Below, in pieces: positions 49,771-58,139 of a DNA stretch of 64,000 nt. The notes beneath the pieces were generated by a model. It was not told the DNA's origin. It saw nothing but the letters and a program-made list of their open reading frames with translations, and made no database searches. The stretch comes from Lachnospiraceae bacterium UBA1683 (GTDB lineage: Bacteria; Bacillota; Clostridia; Lachnospirales; Lachnospiraceae), in the NCBI GenBank assembly GCA_002320245.1, contig DCKD01000044.1, forward strand, positions 1 to 64,000. Direction: 5' to 3'. Numbering within the stretch: the first letter of the stretch is position 1; every line of letters starts with the position of its first letter. Both the position numbers and the translations under genes were made by a program.

Positions 49771-50557
49771 TTTTGCCTTTGTGCCGGACTGGTACGGGCA
49801 GCTGGATGAATTGGCACAGATGGCGCTCCCGGAGCCATGGAAGTTTAAGAAACCGGCCAATGCCACAAAAAACCAGGACACCCCTATTCTTGAGCGTTAC
49901 ATACATACTATTTTTCGGAAACAGTGTATTGAATTCAATTCGGCGGAGGATGACGATAGGGCAGGACAGTTCTTCCATGTGGAGAACGAGCGCGCGTGTT
50001 TCCATACCGGACTTTACAACAGCCGGTATAAGGGAATCTATGCCTTCTTTGACCGGAACCATAAGAAGGATTCCATGTTGGACTGGTATTTCCGGGGATT
50101 CTGTGACGAGCTGTCACCGTGGCTTAGATACATACAGCCGCTGCCGCAGAAGCCTTCCTACTATATGGCGCAGAGGGGCGCAGGCTTCCATCCGGACTGG
50201 CCGATTCGGGTAAATGTCGAACACATCCTGGGGGATGCAGACAATCTGGAACGGATACCGGCGAAGATCCGCAAGGCGAAGAACCTGCCGCTTTTGTTTG
50301 AGACAGCGGTGGAACTTGGCAGGAGGCGTGCAGTAGTAGAACCGGGGATTGTAGTGCCGCAGGGATATCAGGGGAAGATACAGTACCTCCTCCCGGTTTA
50401 TCTGACGAATATGAAGAAACCGGATCTTGTCATGACGCTGGAAGTGATGGACGGCTATTACATGGGACATACCTGCCTGACTCTGGAAATGGCTTACCTA
50501 AACGCCAGGGTGGTTGCGCGGCCGCTGGTTCCGTGGCTGACAGAACTTGTGAAATAG
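49751..50557 (+). CDS. DUF3825 domain protein
   Basis: About 268 residues. Contains LYNSRYKGIYAFFDRN and the region GFHPDWPIRVNVEHIL, YLLPVYLTNMKKPDLVMTLE, and ends in a hydrophobic strand-rich part; this matches the DUF3825 family as I know it from Clostridia mobile elements. A nucleic-acid-binding role has been suggested for the family, without proof. The exact start (49748 or 49751) is uncertain because it overlaps the preceding gene. Confidence 0.8.
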   Translation: MTTDLFDFAFVPDWYGQLDELAQMALPEPWKFKKPANATKNQDTPILERYIHTIFRKQCIEFNSAEDDDRAGQFFHVENERACFHTGLYNSRYKGIYAFFDRNHKKDSMLDWYFRGFCDELSPWLRYIQPLPQKPSYYMAQRGAGFHPDWPIRVNVEHILGDADNLERIPAKIRKAKNLPLLFETAVELGRRRAVVEPGIVVPQGYQGKIQYLLPVYLTNMKKPDLVMTLEVMDGYYMGHTCLTLEMAYLNARVVARPLVPWLTELVK

Positions 50558-50582
50558 GGATAAGAGAATAAAGATAGAGAGA

Positions 50583-50627
50583 CGCCCGACAAAGTTAGAT
50601 GCACATAGGATGGTGCTTTGTCGGGCG
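50583..50627. terminator. Bidirectional terminator between convergent genes
   Basis: cgcccgacaaag and ctttgtcgggcg form a perfect 12-bp stem with a 21-nt loop, between the DUF3825 gene and the convergent metalloprotease gene. Confidence 0.85.
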
Positions 50628-50665
50628 CAAAGTAAGAAAACGATTGGTGGTTTATTGTGTCCGAA

Positions 50666-51619
50666 TTAATTTATGGACATGGAGGCCAACAAGGCAATTT
50701 TCTCATTCATGAGGTCTATGATATGCTGGCCGAGTTTCTCAAGCCATTTGGCATCGATCTCCCAAAAGCTTTCCTTATGAAGCTGTATTTCCAGCAGCCG
50801 CTTCATCTGCCACAGGGTGTCCTGAAATGCTTCCGCCTGGTCAGAAATGCAGGTGGCTTCAATACTGCCCGGTTCCGCAGAGCGGCTGCGGCCGGTGCTT
50901 TTATCATATACACGCAGCTTTCCTTCGCTGGCGGCCTTCACATACCGTTTGGTCGCATCGTCCATCAGGAGTGTGGCAAAGTACATGGCAAGTCCAGCTT
51001 CATCAATAGTTGACGGGTAATAGCAGAAGGCCATTTCCAGAAAGTTCAGCAGCTTCTCTACAAGGTATCCCCATTCGTTTGGCTCCCACCTTAAAAGCTC
51101 CGGGTGATAAAAATCCTTGTTGTCGATCCGGCAGTGCTGTTCTTCCACATATAACGCGATGGCTTCTGCAATGAATTCTGACCACATCCAGTAGCCTTCC
51201 TGCTTTGCCCGTTCTGCTGCAAGACCCGGATTATTGAAGCGGTGCAGGTCGTCAGAACGGCATTCATTGTGGATGGCATAATAGTGACCCAGTTCATGCC
51301 AGAGATAGTGGCAGAAATAATCATCCGCAAGAGGTATCTTTTGCGGATCAGGTATGTATTTTTGCCAGATAAGGATGGCATCCCCAAGATCCCCATGGAT
51401 CATCTCCATGATGGAAGTGTAATGCTCCTCATCAATATCCGTCTGGCGGGAACGTAATTTTGCAACGAGCATTTTCCGGGTAGGGAATACGGTCTTGTCA
51501 CTGACGATATGGATTTCTGGGATAGGTATTGTGTCCATGCCGGGAAAAGGCGGCATAAATCTTTGGAAGATTGCCAGTGCTTCCGGTATCCATGCTTTTA
51601 TCTGTCTCTGCGTAACCAT
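50666..51619 (-). CDS. Zincin-type metalloprotease-like protein
   Basis: 317 residues, no signal peptide, so cytoplasmic. HELGH at residues 108-112 gives two His ligands and the general base; the later SEFIAEAIALY (about 148-158) supplies a likely third Glu ligand, making a gluzincin-like site. Flanking sequence HYLWHELGHYYAIH resembles ImmA/IrrE-type peptidases that cleave repressors in mobile elements. An XRE repressor lies two genes away, which would fit, but a cleavage partner is not shown. Confidence 0.7.
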   Translation of the reverse strand: MVTQRQIKAWIPEALAIFQRFMPPFPGMDTIPIPEIHIVSDKTVFPTRKMLVAKLRSRQTDIDEEHYTSIMEMIHGDLGDAILIWQKYIPDPQKIPLADDYFCHYLWHELGHYYAIHNECRSDDLHRFNNPGLAAERAKQEGYWMWSEFIAEAIALYVEEQHCRIDNKDFYHPELLRWEPNEWGYLVEKLLNFLEMAFCYYPSTIDEAGLAMYFATLLMDDATKRYVKAASEGKLRVYDKSTGRSRSAEPGSIEATCISDQAEAFQDTLWQMKRLLEIQLHKESFWEIDAKWLEKLGQHIIDLMNEKIALLASMSIN

Positions 51620-51656
51620 GGCAGTGCTCCTTTATGTGAAGGTGATCGGTGTTTGG

Positions 51657-52049
51657 TCAGGATTGATTTTCATCCACTTCTTTTACACCGAAATATATGA
51701 TAGTGTTTTCCGTCTTGCTGTAGTCATATACGACGCCGTGCATTTCATAGTCGAAATCCATGTCGCTCATGTATTTTAATACATGCGGCTGGTCGGGAGG
51801 ATAGCAGTCGCAGGTACACCGGGAAAATTCTTCCATACCGGAAAGTTCGTCAATGACGGCATGGATAAGGCTGTCGGCAGCATTGTGGATATTGGAACCG
51901 TATTCAATGGCAGCCAGTTCCGGGCGGACAGGATAAGAGATGCCAGCTTTTAGGTGCGGGTCGCAGCATTTTTCCTTACGGGTGCCGCTGTGTATATCAT
52001 CATCGTCAAATTCAAGGACATCTGGGAAACGGTAGATTATGTATTTCAT
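51657..52049 (-). CDS. Unrecognised acidic protein, 130 residues
   Basis: Starts KYIIYRFPDVLEFDDDD and has Cys residues spaced as KCC and CTCDC, with a strand-like C terminus NTIIYFGVKEVDE. Possibly metal-binding. AGGAAGTACC precedes the ATG. On the same strand as the metalloprotease gene, 37 bp upstream of it, so the two may form one operon. Confidence 0.6.
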   Translation of the reverse strand: MKYIIYRFPDVLEFDDDDIHSGTRKEKCCDPHLKAGISYPVRPELAAIEYGSNIHNAADSLIHAVIDELSGMEEFSRCTCDCYPPDQPHVLKYMSDMDFDYEMHGVVYDYSKTENTIIYFGVKEVDENQS

Positions 52050-52253
52050 GCAGGTACTTCCTTTCAGTTTCCATTTTTACTAAGAAGTATACCACGTCGG
52101 CAGTAAAATGGATAGCTGTTTTGTGTATAATAAAACGGAGCAGGATGGCCACCAGCGGGAGACACAGAAAAGTGGTTTCCGCCTGAAAAAAACATAATAT
52201 GAAATATAATTCAATAAAAACACAGAAATTCAAGAATGAAGACTGGTTGAAAA

Positions 52254-52308
52254 TATTTGAATTCAAATACAAAAATATATTGACTTATAATTCAAAATAT
52301 GCTATAAA
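52254..52308 (+). promoter_or_regulatory. Promoter with AATTCAAA operators ahead of an XRE gene
   Basis: A perfect 16-bp palindrome tatttgaattcaaata lies at 52254-52269, overlapping the zone just before ttgact (52280-52285) and tataaa (52303-52308), 17 bp apart. The half site taattcaaa recurs at about 52288 and 52309. This spacing of repeated half sites suggests autoregulation by the XRE protein. The same gap carries the divergent promoter of the 130-residue gene. Confidence 0.65.
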
Positions 52309-52335
52309 TAATTCAAATAAAAGGAGGATAGTTCA

Positions 52336-53199
52336 ATGGAAGAATTCGATATTCAGAGATTGATGGACAACATAAACAGCATTATTCAGCAGAAAAATAT
52401 AAAGATTGGAGAGATGGAAAGTGATATCGGAGTATCTCCCGGATATATTTCGCGCCTGACCAAAAAAGGGAACGGAGCCGCGACATCGGCAGATTTAATC
52501 TGGAAGGTAGCAAAATATCTGGGAGTCAGCGTGGACTTCCTTATGGATGGCAACGCAGCAAAAACAGCAGATAATCTCCGGTATATGCAGGGGTTTATCA
52601 ATAAGCTGATGGTCCGTACTGAATCAGCGGAACTTTGCTGGGAACCGATTACCACGAAATATGTGAATCAGATTATGGCCGGAGGGGACGGTGAGTTGTT
52701 CATAGTAAAGGAGTGTGGAAAAACAGAACATGTGGACAATGGGAACGATCTCCCGATTATTGAAGAAAATACGTTTAGTGAGGACAACTACACATACCGG
52801 CGCGTGAAAAAAAACAGAATCTGGTCTTCGGCAGCCCCGCTGGAGTATGTATGGCTGGATGGGCCGGGATTTGTCACAAAATTGAATGAGGAAACAGAAC
52901 TTTATATCTTCTCCATGGGCATTAGTTTTGGTACCGATCATGGAAATATCGAAGATACATTTTATGACGTGTACATGAGAAAATATGTAGTGGATGATTC
53001 TCCGGATGTATTAGATAACAATATGGGTGAACCAGTTTTTTACTGGAAACTGATACCTCTCTGCAATACATTTAATAACGCATCTGCCATTAGGGAAGAT
53101 ATCATTGATCTGTATAACAGTGCAAGCAATCATGCCTATGATATAAAGCTGGATGCGGATGCGAAGAGTTTTATAGATGAATTCATGGGCTTAATTTAA
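52336..53199 (+). CDS. XRE family regulator with C-terminal sensor-like domain
   Basis: 287 residues. N-terminal HTH about 10-75: QQKNIKIGEMESDIGVSPGY then ISRLTKKG and AKYLGVSVDFLMDG. The remaining about 200 residues form a strand-rich domain of unknown type, so it is more than a simple repressor. Strong ribosome site AAAGGAGGATAG. Divergent from the 130-residue and metalloprotease genes. Followed by a 67-codon gene after 12 bp. Confidence 0.87.
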   Translation: MEEFDIQRLMDNINSIIQQKNIKIGEMESDIGVSPGYISRLTKKGNGAATSADLIWKVAKYLGVSVDFLMDGNAAKTADNLRYMQGFINKLMVRTESAELCWEPITTKYVNQIMAGGDGELFIVKECGKTEHVDNGNDLPIIEENTFSEDNYTYRRVKKNRIWSSAAPLEYVWLDGPGFVTKLNEETELYIFSMGISFGTDHGNIEDTFYDVYMRKYVVDDSPDVLDNNMGEPVFYWKLIPLCNTFNNASAIREDIIDLYNSASNHAYDIKLDADAKSFIDEFMGLI

Positions 53200-53211
53200 G
53201 GAGGGCATCGG

Positions 53212-53415
53212 ATGAATTACAAGAGCAACATGGCAAAGTCGCCAAATGGTGCGACCCTTGGGGAGCGGATCACGATAAGGGGCGGCTATGGGCTCCATTA
53301 CAAAGCAGGGAAAAAGCAGGATGACCTTACTGTGGAACAATTAGTAGAATGCGTTTCTGGGAGAAAAGTGAAAGAAATCATATATTTCCCACAGTCAGAA
53401 CATTCTTTGAAATGA
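53212..53415 (+). CDS. Hypothetical protein, 67 residues
   Basis: Basic N terminus, with TLGERITIRGGYGLHYKAG and a final VKEIIYFPQSEHSLK. Unrecognised. Strong ribosome site AAGGAGGGCATCGG and a short gap to the XRE gene indicate an operon. Confidence 0.65.
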   Translation: MNYKSNMAKSPNGATLGERITIRGGYGLHYKAGKKQDDLTVEQLVECVSGRKVKEIIYFPQSEHSLK

Positions 53416-53463
53416 GACCAGGATGGTAACGCAGGATAAGGAACTGCAAAGAAAGCGAAAGAT

Positions 53464-53580
53464 ATGGACTGCACGAGTTTTGTCAATTGTGAGCACGGCC
53501 GGAGCAGGATGGACGCGGGACTTATTGGCCTTATAGAATCCATCTGCCCTGGCCGTTTTTGCTGTTATAAGTATGCGTAA
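53464..53580 (+). CDS. Possible Cys-rich peptide, 38 residues
   Basis: An open frame beginning MDCTSFVNCEHGRSRMDAG and ending GRFCCYKYA, with five Cys. It has only a weak ribosome site and its second half coincides with a long terminator-like hairpin (53495-53560), which argues against it. Listed because the composition is not random-looking. Confidence 0.3.
   Translation: MDCTSFVNCEHGRSRMDAGLIGLIESICPGRFCCYKYA
53495..53560 (+). terminator. Long hairpin with T-run
   Basis: acggccggagcaggatgga (53495-53513) pairs with tccatctgccctggccgt (53539-53556), then tttt. It may terminate the XRE/67-residue operon. The remaining 53581-54120 is AT-rich with no recognised gene, apart from the box at 53969-53990. 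Confidence 0.65.
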
Positions 53581-53968
53581 GATGGTATTTGCTGTAGCAG
53601 CGAATTAATATCGGCGGCATTTGATAGAGGAATATAATATCAAAAAAGCATCACGGGGGCAGAAAAATAGACAAAATATACCAGAAATCAATGTGTAACT
53701 CTTGCAAAATCTGCCAATTTGTGATAATATGAAATACTCACATGAGATGTGTGAGGTTTGATATCCAATTATACATAAGATTAACAATGAACCTGTTTTA
53801 TTTATAATTCAAAAGATGATGGGAAAATATGAGGTGATGAAAGCAGTTTAGAATTTTAGAATAGCAAAAGTTACATATTTAATGGTTTAGCAAAAATACT
53901 CTAGTTGATTATTTAAAACGAAAAATCTTGGTAGGACTGTAAATTAAATCAACGGTAGAAGTGCGCAA

Positions 53969-53990
53969 ATCTTTATGTAACCTTTGCTTT
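53969..53990 (+). promoter_or_regulatory. 11-bp direct repeats resembling the NisR-like boxes
   Basis: ATCTTTATGTA ACCTTTGCTTT keeps the ATCTTTATG core and 11-bp period of 42547-42574 and 47707-47735, weaker in the second half. It lies about 130 bp before an XRE gene. Confidence 0.35.
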
Positions 53991-54120
53991 TTTGATATAA
54001 AAAATATGGCTGGGGCAAATAGAGAGTTGGGCTGCATTTAATAAGACCTGTGCAGAACGCAGAACCTATTTGCCTCAGCTTTTTTTATACGGAAAAGCCT
54101 CCATTAGCAAGAAGGAGGTG

Positions 54121-54555
54121 ATGGTGTTGAAACAGGAATGGGTATCAGACCTGGAAGCAACCGGACAAAAACTAAAGACACTCAGAAAACGGGCCGGCCT
54201 GACACAGGAGCAGCTGGCAGAGCGGGTGGGCGGCACCTGTACAAACACCGTCATCTCACGTTATGAACGTGGCAATACTGAGATGGGAATCCAGACGATG
54301 TACGATTTAGCGGAGGCATTGGGAGTGCCGCCGTCAGAGCTGATCCCGGACCGGCTGCTACATAATAACGATGGCATTCATAATGACAATAACACTTATA
54401 AAGCTTCAGGGAATAAATCTTTGGGGCAGCAACAGGCCGGCACAGCTGATATTCATTCCCTTTACAGCCAGCTGGATGGGCCGAATAAGAAAATGATAGA
54501 TGAAATGATAAGTCTGATGCTTTTTAAACAGAAGCATACAGAACGGTTAGCATGA
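54121..54555 (+). CDS. XRE family regulator
   Basis: 144 residues. HTH with LKTLRKRAGLTQEQLAERVG, then CTNTVISRYERGNTEMGIQT and LAEALGVPPSELI; the C-terminal about 60 residues are a flexible Asn/Gln-rich linker and a helix (LDGPNKKMIDEMISLMLF). The site AAGGAGGTG at 54112-54120 is very close to ATG 54121, so GTG 54124 or TTG 54127 may be the true start. Likely the element's repressor. Confidence 0.88.
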   Translation: MVLKQEWVSDLEATGQKLKTLRKRAGLTQEQLAERVGGTCTNTVISRYERGNTEMGIQTMYDLAEALGVPPSELIPDRLLHNNDGIHNDNNTYKASGNKSLGQQQAGTADIHSLYSQLDGPNKKMIDEMISLMLFKQKHTERLA

Positions 54556-54602
54556 ACCGTGTGGATTAAGAAAAACAGGAAAATCCGCACGGTTTATTTT
54601 TT
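54555..54602 (+). terminator. Terminator after the XRE gene
   Basis: aaccgtgtggatt pairs with aatccgcacggtt, followed by tattttttttg. Confidence 0.85.
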
Positions 54603-54819
54603 TTGTCTTTTTTCAGAGCAGTTTTTCTATTTTCCTATCTAATCTGCACTTTGCTTCAGATTGTTGAAAGTTTCCTTTTTTATTGATTTGAGTGAACATG
54701 AAAATGATTTTTTAAAATTGGACTTATTTGTCTATTTTTGAACCGGGATTGGACTTTTGCGTTGAGGTAATGTCTGCGTGTTCTTGTTAGAATATTTCCA
54801 GAGCAGGGGAGCGGACAAG

Positions 54820-55010
54820 TCCTAAAGCCGGGTAACCTGAATGGGGTAAATGCTTCCCGCTTAATAAAATATCGAATGCCTGACTAGTAAATGCATAAGG
54901 GCAAAGGTTCTCATACAGCTTTTTACTTCTGCCATCGGCTTGGAAATAAGCCGCCGGCACGAGGAGAGGGTGTATAGGAGTATACCGCAGAACCCTTGTG
55001 CCTTTTTAGC
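54820..55010 (+). promoter_or_regulatory. Structured leader with terminator ahead of a sigma-like gene
   Basis: The 580-bp gap before 55139 carries a GC-richer, fold-prone stretch. At its end a long hairpin is clear: ggcac (54956), agggt (54967), gtata (54972) pair with tatac (54981), accct (54992), gtgcc (54998), followed by ttttt. It stands about 130 bp before the start codon with no gene between, so it could attenuate expression of the sigma-like gene. No known riboswitch class was recognised. 54603-54819 is AT-rich and featureless. Confidence 0.5.
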
Positions 55011-55138
55011 CAGGTTGTGTCAGCCGCTGTGTACTCCGAAAGAGTGACATGGCGTTTTTTTCGTTATGGAACTTCCGCCCCATGGATCTTCATGAGCGCC
55101 TTTGCCCAGACCGCATTCCAGGCGGAAAGGACAAGACC

Positions 55139-55843
55139 ATGAAGGATGAAAGAATTATCGTAACTGAGGAAACCACATTAAATAAGCTGCTGGAGATGAT
55201 TGGACAGGCTGAGAAAGCGGCAAAGACCCCAACTGCTAAGAGCCTGCGTGAAAACGCGGGAGCGCCAATCGCGGAGACGGAGACTGGAGACTGCAAGGTA
55301 TACAGAAATGGTTATGCGGTCTATGCCAACGGTACCGGAACCGCGGTCCTCTGGCTGGCAGACTGCAGCTCTTTTACTTACCGCTTTGCACAGCTTGGTG
55401 ACAGGGAAAAGGAGTACATGGCTGATACGGATACTCTGGATGAGTCTTTCTTTGGGGTGCAGCCGTGGTTCATGGCAGTGATGGTCAGAGGCGGGCACCA
55501 GGTAGAGAAAAACAGCATGAACCGCCAGTTTGACCGTAAAGGGGCCAAAAAGGATTTGTGGGATGAAGATGAAACGGAGGAAAAGAGAGAGCAGAGTTGG
55601 AATTCTGGATGCCATTGTGAAAGCCCGGAGTGTGTTTATATCAGGAAAGAGACGATGAGGGAACAGCTTAGGAAACTGACCGACAAGCAGAGGGAGGTAT
55701 TCATCCTTTACCATGGGTATGGATATAAGCAGCATGAAATAGCAGAAATGCTGGGCATTACACAGAAGGCCGTTGATTTCCGTTTAAATAGTGCTGAAAG
55801 AAAGGTCCGGATATCGGCAATTTGCTTTTCAAAACTTTTTTGA
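55139..55843 (+). CDS. Sigma region 4-like regulator with unrecognised N-terminal domain
   Basis: 234 residues. C terminus: LRKLTDKQREVFILYHGYGY then KQHEIAEMLGITQKAVDFRL, a sigma-70 region 4 HTH, ending with a Phe/Lys tail. The N-terminal about 150 residues include VYRNGYAVYANGTGTAVLWL, a pattern common in phage and ICE proteins that fuse this domain to the HTH. The ATG at 55139 follows GGAAAGGAC. Probably drives the downstream replication genes. Confidence 0.82.
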   Translation: MKDERIIVTEETTLNKLLEMIGQAEKAAKTPTAKSLRENAGAPIAETETGDCKVYRNGYAVYANGTGTAVLWLADCSSFTYRFAQLGDREKEYMADTDTLDESFFGVQPWFMAVMVRGGHQVEKNSMNRQFDRKGAKKDLWDEDETEEKREQSWNSGCHCESPECVYIRKETMREQLRKLTDKQREVFILYHGYGYKQHEIAEMLGITQKAVDFRLNSAERKVRISAICFSKLF

Positions 55844-56055
55844 GAAATTTTGCAGAGATACTACTTAAACAGCTTCTCCCGCGACTATTTATGAGAGGAA
55901 CTTTTCAGGAAGCCCACAGAGAAACCTCCCAAAAATCTGTGAGAGGAGGATAAACCCATGAAGGTAATTTAAGCATTGGCACTGTAAATCCATAATACAA
56001 CAAATCTGCCGCTTTCCTATTTCGGGAGGGCGGCAGCCATGAGAAGGAGGCCAAT

Positions 56056-56637
56056 ATGAACAAAAATAAATGCGAGGCGTGCAAAGAACGTAAGGAGCGT
56101 ATCTATATCTGTTCCCCGCTGCGGCCAAAAGCACAGGAACCAGAGAGGGCAGAAATAGAGCTGAAGGACAACCTTGAAAGGGCAAAGACAGCCTGCAGGC
56201 TGGTGGCGAAACTCGGAGCCGTTCCGCTCTGCAGCCATCTTTTCTGCACACAGTTTCTGGATGATGAGGTTGCGGATGAGAGGAAGATTGGAAGGCGCAT
56301 CGGCCTGGAACTGCTGAAGGATGCGGATGAACTGTGGTGCTTTTCTGAATATATCTCCGAGGGGATGATGGAAGAAATCGCGCTGGCATCGAAGCTGGGA
56401 ATCCCGGTGAGAACCATTGGGGAATCGGCAGGGCTGCTGGGGAAGATGTCCGGCAAAAAATGCTGTAAACAGCAGGAACCGTGCGGGGCTGAAGGCACAA
56501 AGGATGCGGATATTGAGACCGGGATTCCCCTTTGCGATGTTCAGGATGCAATGGAGGCGGTTAAGAAACTGCTGGAAGTCATTTTTGGTGATGGAATGAC
56601 CGGAACAGATAAGAAGGGGGAAAAAGGCAATGAGTAA
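56056..56637 (+). CDS. DUF4406/DUF7768-like protein
   Basis: 193 residues. YICSPLRPKA near the N terminus, VPLCSHLFCTQFLDD, DELWCFSEYISEGM and ASKLGIPVRTIG follow the layout of nucleoside 2-deoxyribosyltransferase-like domains (DUF4406/DUF7768), in which the central strands carry these motifs. The C-terminal 60 residues are Cys- and Gly-rich and unlike the core. Preceded by AGAAGGAGG. First of a tight co-directional set; overlaps the next gene by 8 bp. Confidence 0.78.
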   Translation: MNKNKCEACKERKERIYICSPLRPKAQEPERAEIELKDNLERAKTACRLVAKLGAVPLCSHLFCTQFLDDEVADERKIGRRIGLELLKDADELWCFSEYISEGMMEEIALASKLGIPVRTIGESAGLLGKMSGKKCCKQQEPCGAEGTKDADIETGIPLCDVQDAMEAVKKLLEVIFGDGMTGTDKKGEKGNE

Positions 56638-56953
56638 GAAATGCAGGGCACAGCACAGCGGACCACACCGCCGTCATGGTGACCGGAATGTGCAGACACG
56701 CTATTCTGGCAAATGCAGGGGGCAGGAAATTACAAAAAATAATGTCCAGGAGGAAAGCAGGATGGAGGATGAAAAGAAAAAGGAAGGTAACAAGAAGGAT
56801 TTTGTGCCGGTTATTATCCCGGAAATCAAGGTGAAAATCCATGAGCTGCATATCCACATGGATGAGCGTATGGATACCGTGAATTTTAATGGGGACTGTG
56901 AGGTATCCATTGCGGATGAAGAGGAGGAAGCATATGGCGAAGAAGACAGATGA
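56630..56953 (+). CDS. Hypothetical protein, 107 residues
   Basis: Two unlike halves: a His/Arg-rich basic N terminus of about 40 residues, then a charged acidic domain with VPVIIPEIKVKIHELHIHMD. Unrecognised. Alternatively translation begins at ATG 56761 (behind CAGGAGGAAAGC), giving a 64-residue protein that keeps only the second half; the downstream start looks stronger. Overlaps both neighbours. Confidence 0.55.
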   Translation: MSKKCRAQHSGPHRRHGDRNVQTRYSGKCRGQEITKNNVQEESRMEDEKKKEGNKKDFVPVIIPEIKVKIHELHIHMDERMDTVNFNGDCEVSIADEEEEAYGEEDR

Positions 56954-57416
56954 CAAACGGAAAACTATTCTGGTTCCGGTAGATGCGTCAAAACTCAGCC
57001 AGGGACTGAAGGCTGCTTTCATGGGCATTGCAATGGTCTTTGACAGCATCGGGGCCGGAGAAGCTGCCCTGGAATTGAAAGCTGCGGCAGAAGAGGTTTC
57101 CGGTTCCACAGATGAAGCTGAAACCAGACAGGGGGATACTGGCGAAGCGGATATTGTAGAAAGCACAGGGAGTGCTGAAAATGATCTGGGAAATAAACAG
57201 GAGTATGGCGCAGAAGATGCTTCTAAGGACAAACAGGAAAACGTATCCGCCGTTACGGTGGATGACATCACAAAGGTCATCGTAGCGAAGATCAAGCAGA
57301 AACGCAGCAACAACGAAAAGATCGGGCAGCTTTTAAAGACCTACGGCGTGGACAAGGTCAGCAGCCTTCCTGCTGAAAAGTATGAGGCATTCCTAACGGA
57401 TATCTCCCAGCTTTAA
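56934..57416 (+). CDS. Hypothetical protein, 160 residues
   Basis: Basic N terminus AKKTDDKRKTILVPVDASKL, a central acidic, Asp/Glu/Ser-rich low-complexity linker (about 60-110), and a helical C terminus VDDITKVIVAKIKQKRSNNE which resembles the HTH-like tail of rho- or SAP-type DNA-binding segments. Unrecognised. Overlaps the preceding gene by 20 bp; the next gene's ATG follows its stop directly. Confidence 0.6.
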   Translation: MAKKTDDKRKTILVPVDASKLSQGLKAAFMGIAMVFDSIGAGEAALELKAAAEEVSGSTDEAETRQGDTGEADIVESTGSAENDLGNKQEYGAEDASKDKQENVSAVTVDDITKVIVAKIKQKRSNNEKIGQLLKTYGVDKVSSLPAEKYEAFLTDISQL

Positions 57417-58139
57417 ATGGAGCCGGCCGGAGTGGATGGCAATGATGCTGCTATGCAAATTCCGCTGACATGTGGGAAGGTAGCCTTAATAGACGCAGTG
57501 GATTACCCAAAAATCTGTGGATATAAATGGCGTTTTCATAGCGGATATGCGCGGGCTTTTAAATATAATCCATCCACTCAAAAGAACGATGCCATACACA
57601 TGAGCCATATGATCATGCCGTGTCCGCCAGGAATGGAGGTAGACCATATCAATAGGGATAGGCTGGATAACCGTAAATGTAATCTCAGAGTGGTAACACG
57701 TTCACAGAATTGCGCCAACAGAGGTTCTTTCAAAAACTCAGTCTCGCAGTATAAAGGGGTCCATTGGAATAAGAAGATGGAACTGTGGGAAGCGGCGATA
57801 AGGAAGGATGGTATCCAGATAGCAATCGGTGCGTTTAACGACGAGGTTGCTGCTGCAAGCGCATATAACGATTATGCCAGAAGGATGTGGGGAGAATATG
57901 CAGTCCTTAATGATATAGAAGAGGTGGATTATAAGAGAATGCGCCATTTAAAGCCTGAAAATTCAAGATCCAGATTTCGTGGGGTAACGATGCACAGATG
58001 TGGAAAGTGGACAGCGAGACTGACCATAAACGGAAAGAGGAAAACGCTCGGATATTTCACCACGGAAGAGGACGCGGCAAGAGCATATAACAGGGCTTAT
58101 GAAGAATACACAGGCAGGGAGGGACCAAATGTAATATGA
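57417..58139 (+). CDS. HNH endonuclease with two AP2 DNA-binding domains (free-standing homing type)
   Basis: 240 residues. An HNH nuclease segment (HMSHMIMPCPPGMEVDHINR, then LDNRKCNLRVVT) is followed by two AP2 domains, SQYKGVHWNKKMELWEAAI and SRFRGVTMHRCGKWTARLTI. This is the organisation of phage and ICE homing endonucleases. The gene lies between the 160-residue gene and the DUF2800 gene, touching both, and looks inserted. A start at ATG 57453 (MQIPLTCGKVAL) would match the usual N terminus better. Confidence 0.88.
   Translation: MEPAGVDGNDAAMQIPLTCGKVALIDAVDYPKICGYKWRFHSGYARAFKYNPSTQKNDAIHMSHMIMPCPPGMEVDHINRDRLDNRKCNLRVVTRSQNCANRGSFKNSVSQYKGVHWNKKMELWEAAIRKDGIQIAIGAFNDEVAAASAYNDYARRMWGEYAVLNDIEEVDYKRMRHLKPENSRSRFRGVTMHRCGKWTARLTINGKRKTLGYFTTEEDAARAYNRAYEEYTGREGPNVI

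Noticed and set aside
54820..55010. A known riboswitch class (c-di-AMP, cobalamin, SAM)
   Set aside because: None of their conserved core sequences could be found; only a generic strong terminator hairpin is clear.
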